Origin: Bacteroides intestinalis DSM 17393
GTDB taxonomy: Bacteria; Bacteroidota; Bacteroidia; Bacteroidales; Bacteroidaceae
Assembly (NCBI RefSeq): GCF_000172175.1
Contig: NZ_ABJL02000002.1
Coordinates: 186,001 to 250,000 of the forward strand
Direction of reading: 5' to 3'
DNA: 64,000 bases
The notes beneath the pieces are model-generated. The model was not told the DNA's origin and did no database searches. It worked only from the letters and a program-made list of their open reading frames with translations. Below are positions 17,801 to 26,260 of this stretch, piece by piece (the first letter of the stretch is position 1; each line of letters begins with the position of its first letter). A program made the position numbers and the translations under genes.

Positions 17801-18189
17801 TTCTTACGCATCGTACCGTAACCTACTACCACTACCTCATCCAGCATCTCAGTGTCCTCTTGCAACGTCACTTTCACTGTTCTCTGTCCCTTCAAAGGAA
17901 TTTCTACTGTTTTGTAGCCCACAAAACTTATTACCAGCGTAGCATTCTGTTTTACTTTCAAAGAGAAATTACCATCAATATCGGTAATACATCCATTGGA
18001 AGGTACGCCTTTTTCAACCACACTGGCACCAATTACAGGGCCCATTGTGTCCTCCACTGTACCAGTTACCGTAACATTAGGATTTTGAGCGCTCAGATAC
18101 GAGACGTTCATCATAAGAGCCATACAGATCATTAAGGTAGAGAGTACCTTATTCAACCTTGCCCCAGAGGAAATCTTTAGTTTTTCCAT
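14890..18189 (-). CDS. SusC-like TonB-dependent transporter (SusC-1)
   Basis: This 1099-aa outer-membrane protein imports oligosaccharides with energy from TonB. A signal peptide (to about 35) is followed by a CarboxypepD_reg-like domain (about 40-115, with GTVEDTMGPVIGASV and DGNFSLKV), a TonB-box-like stretch (EVVVVGYGTMRKKDLTG), a plug (about 130-240, with PMIVLDGMAF and VLKDASSAAIYGAKAA) and a 22-strand barrel ending in aromatic-containing FNFGLNITL. It is first in the susCD operon, behind the promoter at 18269-18277, and directly downstream of the regulator gene. Confidence 0.96.
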   Translation of the reverse strand: MEKLKISSGARLNKVLSTLMICMALMMNVSYLSAQNPNVTVTGTVEDTMGPVIGASVVEKGVPSNGCITDIDGNFSLKVKQNATLVISFVGYKTVEIPLKGQRTVKVTLQEDTEMLDEVVVVGYGTMRKKDLTGSVVQINPSKIADSNPASVQDVLRGTPGLQIGYDASAKGSDASISLRGKNSLGTDAKPMIVLDGMAFYGELSEINPDDIGQIDVLKDASSAAIYGAKAAAGVIIITTKKGKQGKPVINVSANLAVNKKSAYRDYYSASGYLRYRQDWYKMVNTYGQGENGLYGYYNVMAKDGSGNMSAAYPQGYYDNPANMTTAEQDAWASAAGVSGFGPSDGESALSLFARRLTLDVSPLVFNNFLSGKTFDWYDATFRTGINQDYNASISGATDRVNYYLSVGYMDNEGAVQGNEYHAFRSNMKISAKITDWLEIGANVNFQDRSDGDIQVSLGSNYWDANMLRNSPYASMYDEKGGYQQYPMSGLPTNGGYNYYFDRQYYDLEKGYTVLNTIFNAKITLPLGFTYQFNIAPRYQWFYDRYFMSADLPDASASSRGVNREWSKNFDWNLNNTITWDRTFADTHHFTVTLVQEAEEHRTWNDKINARNITPSDALGFHYTGGANKEQSSFSTNDTHYTAASYLGRLFYSYNDRYMFTGTFRRDGYAGFGAKNPWGNFGSVGLGWTVSNEKFMKGTEKWLDMLKLRLSWGTNGNRDFGDVYKTLANLNLGGTGMVYVNNGTSTVINPLYMDRLAAPNLQWETTKAWNAGVDFSVLGGRLTGSLDYYFKKTTDMIMGQRLPSFSGFSTITTNLGEVQNQGFEIALNSTNIETKDFTWNTSAGFSINKNRINHIYYDYDENGVERDDTSNNWYIGQPIGTIWYYETDGVWQNNPEDIAAAALVGQKPGDPKVVNRYTEDDKILEDGTRVPVYNDNDKTYLGTTTPPIYWNIRNEFTLWKDLTFSFSLYSYMGHKSTNGYWLNQDNGGSQVLNGFNMPTKEYWTPDNPTNDYCRLNAVGPNTGLASGVDKLYNRNFVRLDDITVGYTLPQRWTKKYMIDKVRVTASVKNVCTISGWEYGDPETGGLATRTFNFGLNITL

Positions 18190-18268
18190 CGTATGAATTT
18201 TAAGATTAAAAAATAACTTAACACACTATGTGATAATAGAGCTGCATGCTTAGCTCCAGGATCACATT

Positions 18269-18277
18269 GCAAATCTA
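18269..18277 (-). promoter_or_regulatory. -7 promoter box for susC-1
   Basis: The minus strand reads TAGATTTGC, an exact TAnnTTTG match about 80 bp before the ATG at 18189. The leader contains a small hairpin (arms 18239-18243 and 18252-18256). A weaker copy of motif A starts 20 bp upstream at 18297. Confidence 0.65.
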
Positions 18278-18296
18278 TGGACATTCACAGAGCAAA

Positions 18297-18339
18297 GCCC
18301 TTACAAATGTTCCATTCATGTTTAGTTTTGGTGCATGAA
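18297..18339 (-). promoter_or_regulatory. Motif A-like site upstream of susC-1
   Basis: Plus-strand core TTACAAATGTTCCA aligns with CTACAAATATTGCA of motif A at 9366-9379. The rest of the motif is poorly kept. The distance to the -7 box (20 bp) is the same as in the two strong copies. Confidence 0.4.
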
Positions 18340-18344
18340 ACAAA

Positions 18345-18387
18345 ATCCTACATAAGTTGAAACATTCTTCAACATATTATGTAGGAT
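18345..18387 (-). terminator. Stem-loop terminator of the hybrid two-component gene
   Basis: The 11-bp arms 18345-18355 and 18377-18387 pair perfectly and extend by 6 more pairs (18356-18361 with 18368-18373) across a 3-nt bulge. It lies 25 bp past the regulator stop and is followed on the minus strand by a T-rich stretch (TTTTGTTT). Confidence 0.75.
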
Positions 18388-18412
18388 ATAAAAAACATTA
18401 ACAGGATAAATC

Positions 18413-21400
18413 TTATTCTCCCTCAATAGTTCCACCCGAAGTGAAACGTTCCATATACTCGGAGGGCTGCATACCGATTTCTTTTTTGAAACTACTACTG
18501 AAGTAACGCGGGTCATTATATCCCACTGCATACGCCAATTCTGAAATACGGATGTGTTTCTTTTCTTCCATGATCCGGCAAGCTGCTTTCATACGTATAT
18601 TACGGATGAATGAAACATAAGTCAGCCCGGTTAGCGACTTCAACTTGCGGAAGAAGGTGGATTTGGTGGTATGCATCTCTTCCAAAAAACGGGTCTGATC
18701 AAAGTTCGGATCATCCAGATGGCGATTCACACAGTCAATGGCACGTTGCAGGAAATCTTCGTCAATGCTGGTATAATTCAATTCTTTTGCTTCGAACACC
18801 AGCTGCTTCTTGAAGTCTTTCATCACACGCTCACGAGATTTGAGTAAGTTACCAATACGTGCATGTAGTATGCTCAGGTTAAACGGCTTTGCAATAAATG
18901 CGTCCGCACCCGATTCATAGGCTTCTACACGATCTTCTTCTTTACTCTTCGCAGTGAGTAAAATTAAAGGTATATGGGAAGTATCAAAATTACCTTTTAC
19001 TGCTTTACAAAACTCAATGCCGTCCATTACCGGCATCATTACATCCGAAACGATCAAGTCAATATCAGCAGATTCTACCACTTCAAGAGCTTCTTTGCCA
19101 TCAGTTGCGGTACAGATATCATATTCAGCACCGAGCAATTTCACCATCAATGCCAATAGATCTTCATTATCTTCTACTAATAATAAAGTATGCTTTTTCT
19201 CCGGCATATTGTCCTTGCCTGATATATTTTCTTCTGATGCAGTTTCCAAAATTACAGCTTCTCTCTGAGTAGATATAACTTCATCCAACGTTGAAACAGT
19301 AACACTCGTTTCATCTATTTCTTCTTCAGAATAAGCCGAACGCTGAATAGGGAACTCTACTTTGAAAGCTGTCCCTTTACCTTCTTCACTTTCTACAGTA
19401 ACCGTACCATGATGGAGAGCAACCAAGTCGCGTACCAGCGACAAACCTATTCCTGTCCCTATTGTATTGAATTTCCGGTAATCTCCTTCATAAAAACGCT
19501 TGAATAAGTTTTTCTGTGACTCTTCCGGAATGCCGGGTCCATTATCTTTAACTACCAGACAAGCCAACCCGTTCGTACTATCATGACTTAATTCAATCGC
19601 CACTTTTCCACCGGGTTTATTGTATTTAGAAGCATTAGAAAACAAATTATACAGAATCTTATCCAGTTTATCCGAATCGAAGAAAGCCAGATACCGTTCC
19701 GAATCATTCTGAATCGTAAAATGAATGTCTTTTTTCTTCATTAAAGGGCGGAAACTGTCAAGGCTCCGGCGTACAAACTGTACCAGATCTCCCTGAGATA
19801 CTTTCAACTTCAGGTTACCTGTCTCCGCTTTCCTGAATTCCAGAATTTGCTGCAGCAAGCGTATCAAACGATTTATATTATGCGTCATCACAGTATACTG
19901 TTCCTTATAAACCGGAGCTGTTTGCTTCAATTCATCAACAGAAGCAGAAATAATGGTTAACGGAGTCAAAAGCTCATGGGTGATATTCGTAAAGAACTGT
20001 AATTTAGCATGATTGATTTCCTCAGCCTTCGCTTGTTCCATCTCACGCAAATGAAGTGCATTACGTAAACGGATACGGTTGCGAACAATCCGGAAAATAT
20101 AACAGGAAATACCAATAAATACTAATATATATAAGGTATAAGCCCACCAGGTTTTCCAAGGTGGAGGAAGAATGGTAACTTTCACTGTTTGTACATTCTC
20201 GTCCCAGATACCATTGGAATTTGAAGACTTTACATGGAAAGTGTAAGTACCGGGCATCAGGTTATTATAATAAGCAAAACGTTTGGAAGCATCCGTGTAC
20301 TGCCATCCCACATCGAATCCGTCCAGTCTATAGGCATACTGGTTTCTTTCCGGATTGGCATACTCCATGGCAGAGAACTCAAAGCTAAAGTTATTTTGTT
20401 TGTAATCCAAAACAATCTCATCTGTAAACCCGGGCGATAAATCAGAGATTTCCGCACGCTCTTCATCAGACAAGGAAGTCCACGACTGATTAAACACTTT
20501 AATATTAGTAATCACGACCGGAGAAGAAAAGACCTGTTCATCCTGTTCATCCGGATAAAAGCTATTGTATCCCCGATGTCCGCCAAAAAATAATTCACCA
20601 TCCGGAGCTTCACATGACGCCCCTCTATTAAACAGATTATCCTGCAAACCATCTGAAGTGGTATAAAGACGGTATGTTACATTCTGCAAATCCTTTGGCA
20701 CAGTAAGCTTCAATAATCCTGCATTTGTTCCCAACCAAAGATCCCCTTTCTTATCACTCTGAATACTGGTTACTGCATCTCCCGGCAGATTCCACAACTG
20801 ATGTACTGGTAAGAATCGATCTTCTACGGCGTCATACAAACTTAAGCCACTTCCCCCGGTTCCAACCCAGATACGCCCCTCAATATCCTTATATATGCAA
20901 TCTGCATAATTACTGTTCAGTTTCCCATTAACTACAGAATAAGCCGAAAGCGTATATCCATTTAACGAGTGTCCACTACCCTGAATACGAACCACTCCAT
21001 GCGTATTAGACGCCATCCACATTTCACCATTACCCCCCTCGGTTAGTTGCATAGCAACCATATCCTGTATGGCAACTCCTCCTACTTTCAAAGAATCAAT
21101 CCGTACCGGGGTACCATCCGCTGCACGCATCGACACTCCTCCCCTCGTAGCAAACCAAAGGTTTTGCTTAGAGTCTTCATAAATATCATAAATACAAGAA
21201 TTACACATCCACGGAGCATTTCCCGAATTATGTGCCTTCACACGCTTGCCGACAGGGGCTTGCTTATCAAGTTCGTAGGCTCCTCCATTGTACACACCAA
21301 TCCAAATATGACTGGTAGTAGGAGATTGCATAATAGACATTACCGTTGAAATTCCCTCATATGACATAAAATCAGGCATCTGATTATAGTGAATAAATTT

Positions 21401-22603
21401 TCCAGTCTGGCGGTCCTTTACCCCAAAACCGTAAGTACTGATCCCCATCCAAAGCTGTCCATCATCATCCAACAAAAGACTACGTACCGAATTGCTTTTC
21501 AACATCCGTTTGGTTTCAGTTAGACGGTCCAGACTAAATTTTGCTCTACGGGTATTCACCATATTCACCCCACCTCCAATCATGCCAACCCACATGATAC
21601 CTTGTCGGTCACGCAACAACGAAGCAACTTCACTGCTGGTTATCGTATTTTCCGATTCACCGGAATAACAATTCTCAAATCCCGAAAAAACAATCGGCCC
21701 ATTCTGTAGAGGAAGAATACTCAAACCACTACGCGTTCCTACCCATAAAGAATGGGTATTCACATCTTCTGAAATGGCATAGATAAGATTATCTGAAATT
21801 GTATAAGGCTGCTTTTCATTATGGGTAAATGTAGTCCAAGTAGTTCTCTCCGGATCATAAGCATTGTGTAGTAAATGCAAACCCGATCCCCATGTACCGA
21901 CCCATATATTCTTGTAACTATCCTGAAACACTACATGAGCGGAATTTCCAGAGTTCATCTTCGGATACTTCCAATATTTACCGGTTTTCTTCTCATAACG
22001 ATACAGACCACTATTCCAGGTGCCAATCCAAATATCTCCTCTATCATCCTCAAATAAAGACTTTATAGTGGCCCTTGGGAATCCCCCTCCGGTATTACTT
22101 GTGTCATAAGCTAAAAAGCTGTTATCAATTTCCTTATACTCATAAAGTCCTATTTCCGTGGCAAACAGAATACGTTGATCACTCGTTACCAATATTTGTG
22201 ATATACCTGTACTTGACAATTCTGCATTTTCTATCTTACGAACTTCTCCAGTGCGTTTATCCAATACATTCAATCCACTATAAGTTCCAATCCATAATCT
22301 ATGGCAAGAATCCTCCGCTACACAAAATATGTTGTTACTGGACAACAGATCCGGACAATAAAGATTCGATTTATAAGTAGTGATAGAATAACCATCATAC
22401 TGAAAAAGTCCGTTACGGGTAGATATCCAGATATAGCCGTCCCGGTCTTGATAGACCGATTGCACATCTTTACTGGACAAGGTATTCAATATAGATGAAG
22501 ACCTAAATGCCAACGAATTATATTGGGGCATTATCACTGCCTGACACATCAAAGGGAAAAATATTCCAAAGCAAAAAATGAAACTCCAGATTTTATCTTT
22601 CAT
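18413..22603 (-). CDS. Hybrid two-component system regulator (HTCS-1)
   Basis: This one-protein sensor and activator senses an oligosaccharide in the periplasm and switches on its PUL. ATG 22603 is chosen over 22612 because it gives a compact signal peptide. Order: signal, about 14 sensor-propeller blades (about 30-670, repeated D-G-x-[IL]-W-[IV]-G-T), Y_Y_Y domain (about 690-800), one membrane helix (about 815-835), HisKA with FFTNITHELLTPLTII, HATPase with DNGPGIPEES and GTGIGLSL, a receiver (about 1140-1250, phospho-Asp in LIVSDVMMP) and a C-terminal AraC-type HTH (about 1290-1390). All kinase and receiver key residues are present. Its position just upstream of susC-1 makes it the probable regulator of region 1, perhaps through motif A. 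Confidence 0.96.
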   Translation of the reverse strand: MKDKIWSFIFCFGIFFPLMCQAVIMPQYNSLAFRSSSILNTLSSKDVQSVYQDRDGYIWISTRNGLFQYDGYSITTYKSNLYCPDLLSSNNIFCVAEDSCHRLWIGTYSGLNVLDKRTGEVRKIENAELSSTGISQILVTSDQRILFATEIGLYEYKEIDNSFLAYDTSNTGGGFPRATIKSLFEDDRGDIWIGTWNSGLYRYEKKTGKYWKYPKMNSGNSAHVVFQDSYKNIWVGTWGSGLHLLHNAYDPERTTWTTFTHNEKQPYTISDNLIYAISEDVNTHSLWVGTRSGLSILPLQNGPIVFSGFENCYSGESENTITSSEVASLLRDRQGIMWVGMIGGGVNMVNTRRAKFSLDRLTETKRMLKSNSVRSLLLDDDGQLWMGISTYGFGVKDRQTGKFIHYNQMPDFMSYEGISTVMSIMQSPTTSHIWIGVYNGGAYELDKQAPVGKRVKAHNSGNAPWMCNSCIYDIYEDSKQNLWFATRGGVSMRAADGTPVRIDSLKVGGVAIQDMVAMQLTEGGNGEMWMASNTHGVVRIQGSGHSLNGYTLSAYSVVNGKLNSNYADCIYKDIEGRIWVGTGGSGLSLYDAVEDRFLPVHQLWNLPGDAVTSIQSDKKGDLWLGTNAGLLKLTVPKDLQNVTYRLYTTSDGLQDNLFNRGASCEAPDGELFFGGHRGYNSFYPDEQDEQVFSSPVVITNIKVFNQSWTSLSDEERAEISDLSPGFTDEIVLDYKQNNFSFEFSAMEYANPERNQYAYRLDGFDVGWQYTDASKRFAYYNNLMPGTYTFHVKSSNSNGIWDENVQTVKVTILPPPWKTWWAYTLYILVFIGISCYIFRIVRNRIRLRNALHLREMEQAKAEEINHAKLQFFTNITHELLTPLTIISASVDELKQTAPVYKEQYTVMTHNINRLIRLLQQILEFRKAETGNLKLKVSQGDLVQFVRRSLDSFRPLMKKKDIHFTIQNDSERYLAFFDSDKLDKILYNLFSNASKYNKPGGKVAIELSHDSTNGLACLVVKDNGPGIPEESQKNLFKRFYEGDYRKFNTIGTGIGLSLVRDLVALHHGTVTVESEEGKGTAFKVEFPIQRSAYSEEEIDETSVTVSTLDEVISTQREAVILETASEENISGKDNMPEKKHTLLLVEDNEDLLALMVKLLGAEYDICTATDGKEALEVVESADIDLIVSDVMMPVMDGIEFCKAVKGNFDTSHIPLILLTAKSKEEDRVEAYESGADAFIAKPFNLSILHARIGNLLKSRERVMKDFKKQLVFEAKELNYTSIDEDFLQRAIDCVNRHLDDPNFDQTRFLEEMHTTKSTFFRKLKSLTGLTYVSFIRNIRMKAACRIMEEKKHIRISELAYAVGYNDPRYFSSSFKKEIGMQPSEYMERFTSGGTIEGE

Positions 22604-22640
22604 AGTTAGCATTAGTTTTCAATATAATTAATAACCGCAG

Positions 22641-22649
22641 GCAAATATA
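22641..22649 (-). promoter_or_regulatory. -7 promoter box for HTCS-1
   Basis: The minus strand reads TATATTTGC, an exact match to TAnnTTTG plus C, about 38 bp before the ATG at 22603. No motif A or B is seen upstream, which fits constitutive expression of the sensor. Confidence 0.65.
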
Positions 22650-22727
22650 CGTAAATATATATAAAAATATCTTATCCATTGGTAATTTTTTATTTCAATC
22701 ATTCCATAATGAGCCATACCTAAGATA

Positions 22728-22800
22728 TACTTGCTCCGCACCAACCCCGTACTTTCTTCGTCCAGAGGTACTTCTGAGTGGAGAATGTACGGAGCAAGTA
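22728..22800. repeat. Inverted-repeat element, copy 1
   Basis: Outer arms TACTTGCT and AGCAAGTA enclose inner arms CCGTAC and GTACGG. The centre contains AGAGGTA and CTGAGTGGAGAAT. A near-identical element is at 56366-56436. The match continues a few bases outside (TTCGGATA). Confidence 0.9.
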
Positions 22801-22965
22801 CGCTTCGGATAAGGCTCAAGTAAGGAGTGGATAGGAACAAAAGAAATAGGTTTGGTCTAAAATTCACCCTTTTTGACCTCAAAATGGTCATTAAAATAGC
22901 ATGGAAAGTATTTTCTTTGCAGAGAGAAATAAATAAGAATATTCTTACCATATAATACACACGCT

Positions 22966-24984
22966 ATGATGAAAATTGCCTTTTCTAAAATGACCAAGGG
23001 ATTATTACTGTTTGTTTTTTTAGTATCTCTAAACGCAAACGCATCCTTATCACAAGCCAAAAATGATTCCGTATTTCATTTAGTTAAACCGGATTATCAG
23101 CTGAGTCCACTGACGGGCATGACTCGCCAACATTGGATGGATGCAGCAACCAATTTATTGGACGGAGCATTCAGCTACATCCACACATTGGATGATCCGA
23201 TGCGTTTCCCCAAACAACCGGGAAAGAGCTATCCAACGGATGGAAAGTTCAACAAGACAGAAAATCTGGAAGGACTTTGCCGCACTATGTTTGTAGCAAT
23301 TCCTCTATTAAAAGAAAATCCGGATTTGGTATTGAATGGAATCAAGGTCGGAGATTATTACCGGCAACAGTTGCGCAATATGAGTGATCCGTCGAAATCC
23401 GGATATATTCAACATCTCAAAGGTGGGCCAAGCCAGACACTTGTAGAATTCGGAGCACTTGCCCTATCGCTTACCGTGATGCCCGAAATTATCTGGGAAC
23501 CATTGACTCAAAAGGAGAAAGACGATCTTGCTGCATTGATGCTTAGTTATGGCAACGGACCTACAATCGGTTCTAACTGGCGCTTCTTCAATATATTCGT
23601 CATGTCTTTCTTCAAAAACCAGGGTTATGAAGTCAAAGATGGTTATATAGATGAATTGCTACAAAAATCACTGGCACAATATCGTGGATACGGATGGTAT
23701 AATGATAGCCCGGCCTATGACTATTATAGTATGTGGGCTTTCCAGATGTATGGCATGATTTGGGCACATTATTACGGTGAGAAATTTAATCCTGAAGCCG
23801 GACGCCAGTTTGTTAGCAATTTCCGTGATTTGGTTCCTAACTATCCTTATATGTTTGCTGAAGATGGTAAAATGAATATGTATGGACGCAGTATTACGTA
23901 CCGTATAGCTGCCGCTGTACCTTTCCCACTGATGGGGTGGCTCAATGATCCGTCTATCAACTATGGATGGATGCGCCGTATTGCTTCTTCCACCCTGCTT
24001 CAATTCCTTGAGAATCCAGCATTGATGGAAGACCGGGTACCCACACTGGGATTCTACGGAGCTTTTGAGCCTGCCGTACAGATTTATAGTTGCCGTGGCA
24101 GCGTTTACTGGATGGGAAAAGCGTTCCTTGGATTATTATTGCCTGCTGATAATCCGTTTTGGACAGCTGTCGAGAATAACGGAGCTTGGGAAAAAGAGTT
24201 TCAACCCGGCAAGGTATACAATAAGTTCATGGAAGGCTCTAATACCTTGGTGACTAACTATCCCAATAGCGGCACTTCGGAAATACGTGCATGGTGTCAT
24301 GAAGCAGTAGCTAAAGACTGGCAGAAATTCCGTTCTACCGAGAATTATAATAAACTGTCTTACAACACGGCATTTCCCTGGATGGCAGACAGTCCGGATG
24401 GCAAGGTATCTATGAACTATGCTGTACTGAATGCCAAACAAGAATGGGAAGTACTACGCCTCTACACCTTCAAGAAGTTTGAAGATGGAATTTACTACCG
24501 GGATGCAGAACTTGAAACAAACCCGGAAATCAAATTCCGCCTGGCAGATATTCCACTTCCTAACGGCATACTGCGTGTAGACAAAGTATCTTTCCCGATT
24601 ACAACAGAATTACATTATGGACACTATTCGTTACCGGAATTAGAAAGTCCCATTGTTACAAAGGAACAAAAGGCCGGAGGATACACTGCCTACTGCATGG
24701 ATAATGGAGCCTATCAGACAGCGCTTATCAATCTTCAGGGCTGGTCGGAAGTGGAATTTGTACAGACTGAAGGACTACATCCGGTAAGTAATAAATGTTC
24801 CGTAATCAATGTAGCCACCACTCATTCCGGTGATAAAGTCTTTATCACACTACAATTATGGAAAAAGAGTGGCAAGCCATTTACTAAAAAAGAATTGGCA
24901 CCTGTAAAGTCCTTCAAACAGACCGGAGACACTATAACCATTTATTTCTCTGACGGAACGGTGAAGACGGTTTCTCTCTCCTGA
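22966..24984 (+). CDS. Long DUF2264 family protein, GH154-like, secreted
   Basis: The 672-aa protein has a Sec signal (ends near NANA) and an N-terminal DUF2264 helical domain (about 45-410). Landmarks are MTRQHWMDAATNLLDGAF, NLEGLCRTMFVAIPLL, YNDSPAYDYYSMWAFQMYG and GRSITYRIAAAVPFPLMGW; the last parallels GRSITYRTGVLQPLAL in the shorter paralogue at 8052. About 250 further residues form a C-terminal beta-rich domain absent from that paralogue. Members of this long form are often annotated only as DUF2264; a uronic-acid hydrolase role is inferred from GH154. It is divergent from HTCS-1 and probably part of the same regulon, although it lacks motif A. Confidence 0.8.
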   Translation: MMKIAFSKMTKGLLLFVFLVSLNANASLSQAKNDSVFHLVKPDYQLSPLTGMTRQHWMDAATNLLDGAFSYIHTLDDPMRFPKQPGKSYPTDGKFNKTENLEGLCRTMFVAIPLLKENPDLVLNGIKVGDYYRQQLRNMSDPSKSGYIQHLKGGPSQTLVEFGALALSLTVMPEIIWEPLTQKEKDDLAALMLSYGNGPTIGSNWRFFNIFVMSFFKNQGYEVKDGYIDELLQKSLAQYRGYGWYNDSPAYDYYSMWAFQMYGMIWAHYYGEKFNPEAGRQFVSNFRDLVPNYPYMFAEDGKMNMYGRSITYRIAAAVPFPLMGWLNDPSINYGWMRRIASSTLLQFLENPALMEDRVPTLGFYGAFEPAVQIYSCRGSVYWMGKAFLGLLLPADNPFWTAVENNGAWEKEFQPGKVYNKFMEGSNTLVTNYPNSGTSEIRAWCHEAVAKDWQKFRSTENYNKLSYNTAFPWMADSPDGKVSMNYAVLNAKQEWEVLRLYTFKKFEDGIYYRDAELETNPEIKFRLADIPLPNGILRVDKVSFPITTELHYGHYSLPELESPIVTKEQKAGGYTAYCMDNGAYQTALINLQGWSEVEFVQTEGLHPVSNKCSVINVATTHSGDKVFITLQLWKKSGKPFTKKELAPVKSFKQTGDTITIYFSDGTVKTVSLS

Positions 24985-25006
24985 TGTAAGTTTCGGAAGG
25001 AATAGT

Positions 25007-25015
25007 TATCTTTGC
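25007..25015 (+). promoter_or_regulatory. -7 promoter box for hemW
   Basis: TATCTTTGC is an exact TAnnTTTG match, 23 bp after the DUF2264 stop and 48 bp before the hemW ATG. It gives hemW transcription independent of the PUL gene upstream. Confidence 0.7.
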
Positions 25016-25062
25016 CGCCAAAGTAAGAACTACAGAAGTTCTTCTACAGAAACAATATAGTT

Positions 25063-26193
25063 ATGGCAGGCATCTACATACATATCCCCTTCTGCAAGAC
25101 ACGTTGCATTTATTGCGATTTCTATTCCACCACACGTTCGGAATTGAAATCGCAATATATCCGTGCCCTTTGTCGGGAGTTGACGGAACGCAAGGAATAT
25201 CTGAAAGGGGAAGCTGTTGAAACCATTTATTTCGGCGGAGGTACGCCGTCACAATTATCGGAGGAAGACTTTAAAGAGGTTTTCAAGACGATTGAACAGG
25301 TTTACGGAACGAGGAAAGCAACAGAAGTAACTCTTGAAGCAAATCCCGATGACCTTACGGAAGAATATACCCAAATGCTACGTACTCTACCGTTCAACCG
25401 CATCAGTATGGGAATACAAACTTTTGATGATGCAACACTACGATTATTGAACAGGCGGCATAACGCCGCACAAGCAATAGAAGCAGTACAACGCTGTCGG
25501 CAAGCAGGTTTTCAAAATATCAGCATTGATCTGATTTATGGTTTGCCCGGAGAAACTGGCCAACGCTGGGCACAGGATTTACAGCAAGCAGTCAGTCTTA
25601 ACGTGGAGCATATTTCCGCTTATCATCTGATTTACGAAGAAGGTACCCCTCTTTACAAAATGCTGCAACAACACTCTGTATCTCAAGTGGACGAGGACAG
25701 TAGTCTGAACTTCTTCTCCACATTGATAGATACTCTTTCTGCTGCCGGATACGAGCATTATGAGATTTCTAACTTCTGCAAACCTGGAATGTATTCCCGA
25801 CACAATACTTCTTATTGGCAAGGTATCCCTTATCTGGGATGCGGTCCGTCCGCACATTCCTTTGATGGAGACTCGCGCGAATGGAATGTAGCTTCACTAA
25901 ATCAGTATCTTTCATCTGTAGAACAGGGGCAACGTCTACACGAAACAGAACAACTGGATACACGAACCCGCTACAATGAATACATCATCACAGGTCTGCG
26001 CACAATGTGGGGAATATCCACTGAAGAGCTGAAAAGTAAGTTCGGCGACCGACTTTGGGAATATTGTTCGGAACAAGCCAAACCTTATCTGGAAAATGGG
26101 AAATTAAAGTTGCATAACGATCGGTTAAAGCTAACCAAGGAAGGCATTTTCGTCTCAGACGGTATCATGAGTGATCTCTTGGAAATAGAATAA
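25063..26193 (+). CDS. hemW: HemW-type radical SAM protein
   Basis: HemW resembles oxygen-independent coproporphyrinogen oxidase but acts as a haem chaperone in the species studied. The 376-aa length is normal. The start IYIHIPFCKTRCIYCDFYS carries the CxxxCxxC iron-sulfur motif (first Cys near residue 10) and the HemW-type fourth position after it. YFGGGTPS, LEANPDD, RISMGIQTFDD and DLIYGLPGET are the radical SAM and HemN/HemW landmarks. Near the end NEYIITGLRTMWGI begins the HemN_C domain. No signal peptide: it is cytoplasmic. It has its own promoter and is a core gene lying between two accessory glycan loci. Confidence 0.93.
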   Translation: MAGIYIHIPFCKTRCIYCDFYSTTRSELKSQYIRALCRELTERKEYLKGEAVETIYFGGGTPSQLSEEDFKEVFKTIEQVYGTRKATEVTLEANPDDLTEEYTQMLRTLPFNRISMGIQTFDDATLRLLNRRHNAAQAIEAVQRCRQAGFQNISIDLIYGLPGETGQRWAQDLQQAVSLNVEHISAYHLIYEEGTPLYKMLQQHSVSQVDEDSSLNFFSTLIDTLSAAGYEHYEISNFCKPGMYSRHNTSYWQGIPYLGCGPSAHSFDGDSREWNVASLNQYLSSVEQGQRLHETEQLDTRTRYNEYIITGLRTMWGISTEELKSKFGDRLWEYCSEQAKPYLENGKLKLHNDRLKLTKEGIFVSDGIMSDLLEIE

Positions 26194-26207
26194 TTACATA
26201 TACAACA

Positions 26208-26239
26208 TGCCCGATCCTGATATATTTCAAGACCGGGCA
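26208..26239. terminator. Possible bidirectional hairpin between hemW and the PHP gene
   Basis: TGCCCG (26208-26213) and CGGGCA (26234-26239) pair in the 67-bp gap between two convergent genes. The stem is short and lacks a clear T run, so this is a weak call. Confidence 0.4.
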
Positions 26240-26260
26240 ACTTAACTAGAAAGATCTTTC

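Larger units (their letters stand above)
22613..22965. other. 353-bp divergent intergenic region with promoter and repeat element
   Basis: It separates HTCS-1 (minus) from the long DUF2264 gene (plus). On the minus side it holds a -7 box (22641-22649) for HTCS-1. The 73-bp inverted-repeat element is at 22728-22800. A near-match TTTCTTTGC lies before the plus-strand gene. I see no convincing gene: the minus-strand frame over 22628-22960 has no RBS context and crosses the repeat. Confidence 0.7.

Noticed and set aside
22628..22960. 110-aa minus-strand frame in the HTCS-1/DUF2264 gap
   Set aside because: It crosses the inverted-repeat element and the promoter of HTCS-1; the low-complexity protein has no recognisable domain.
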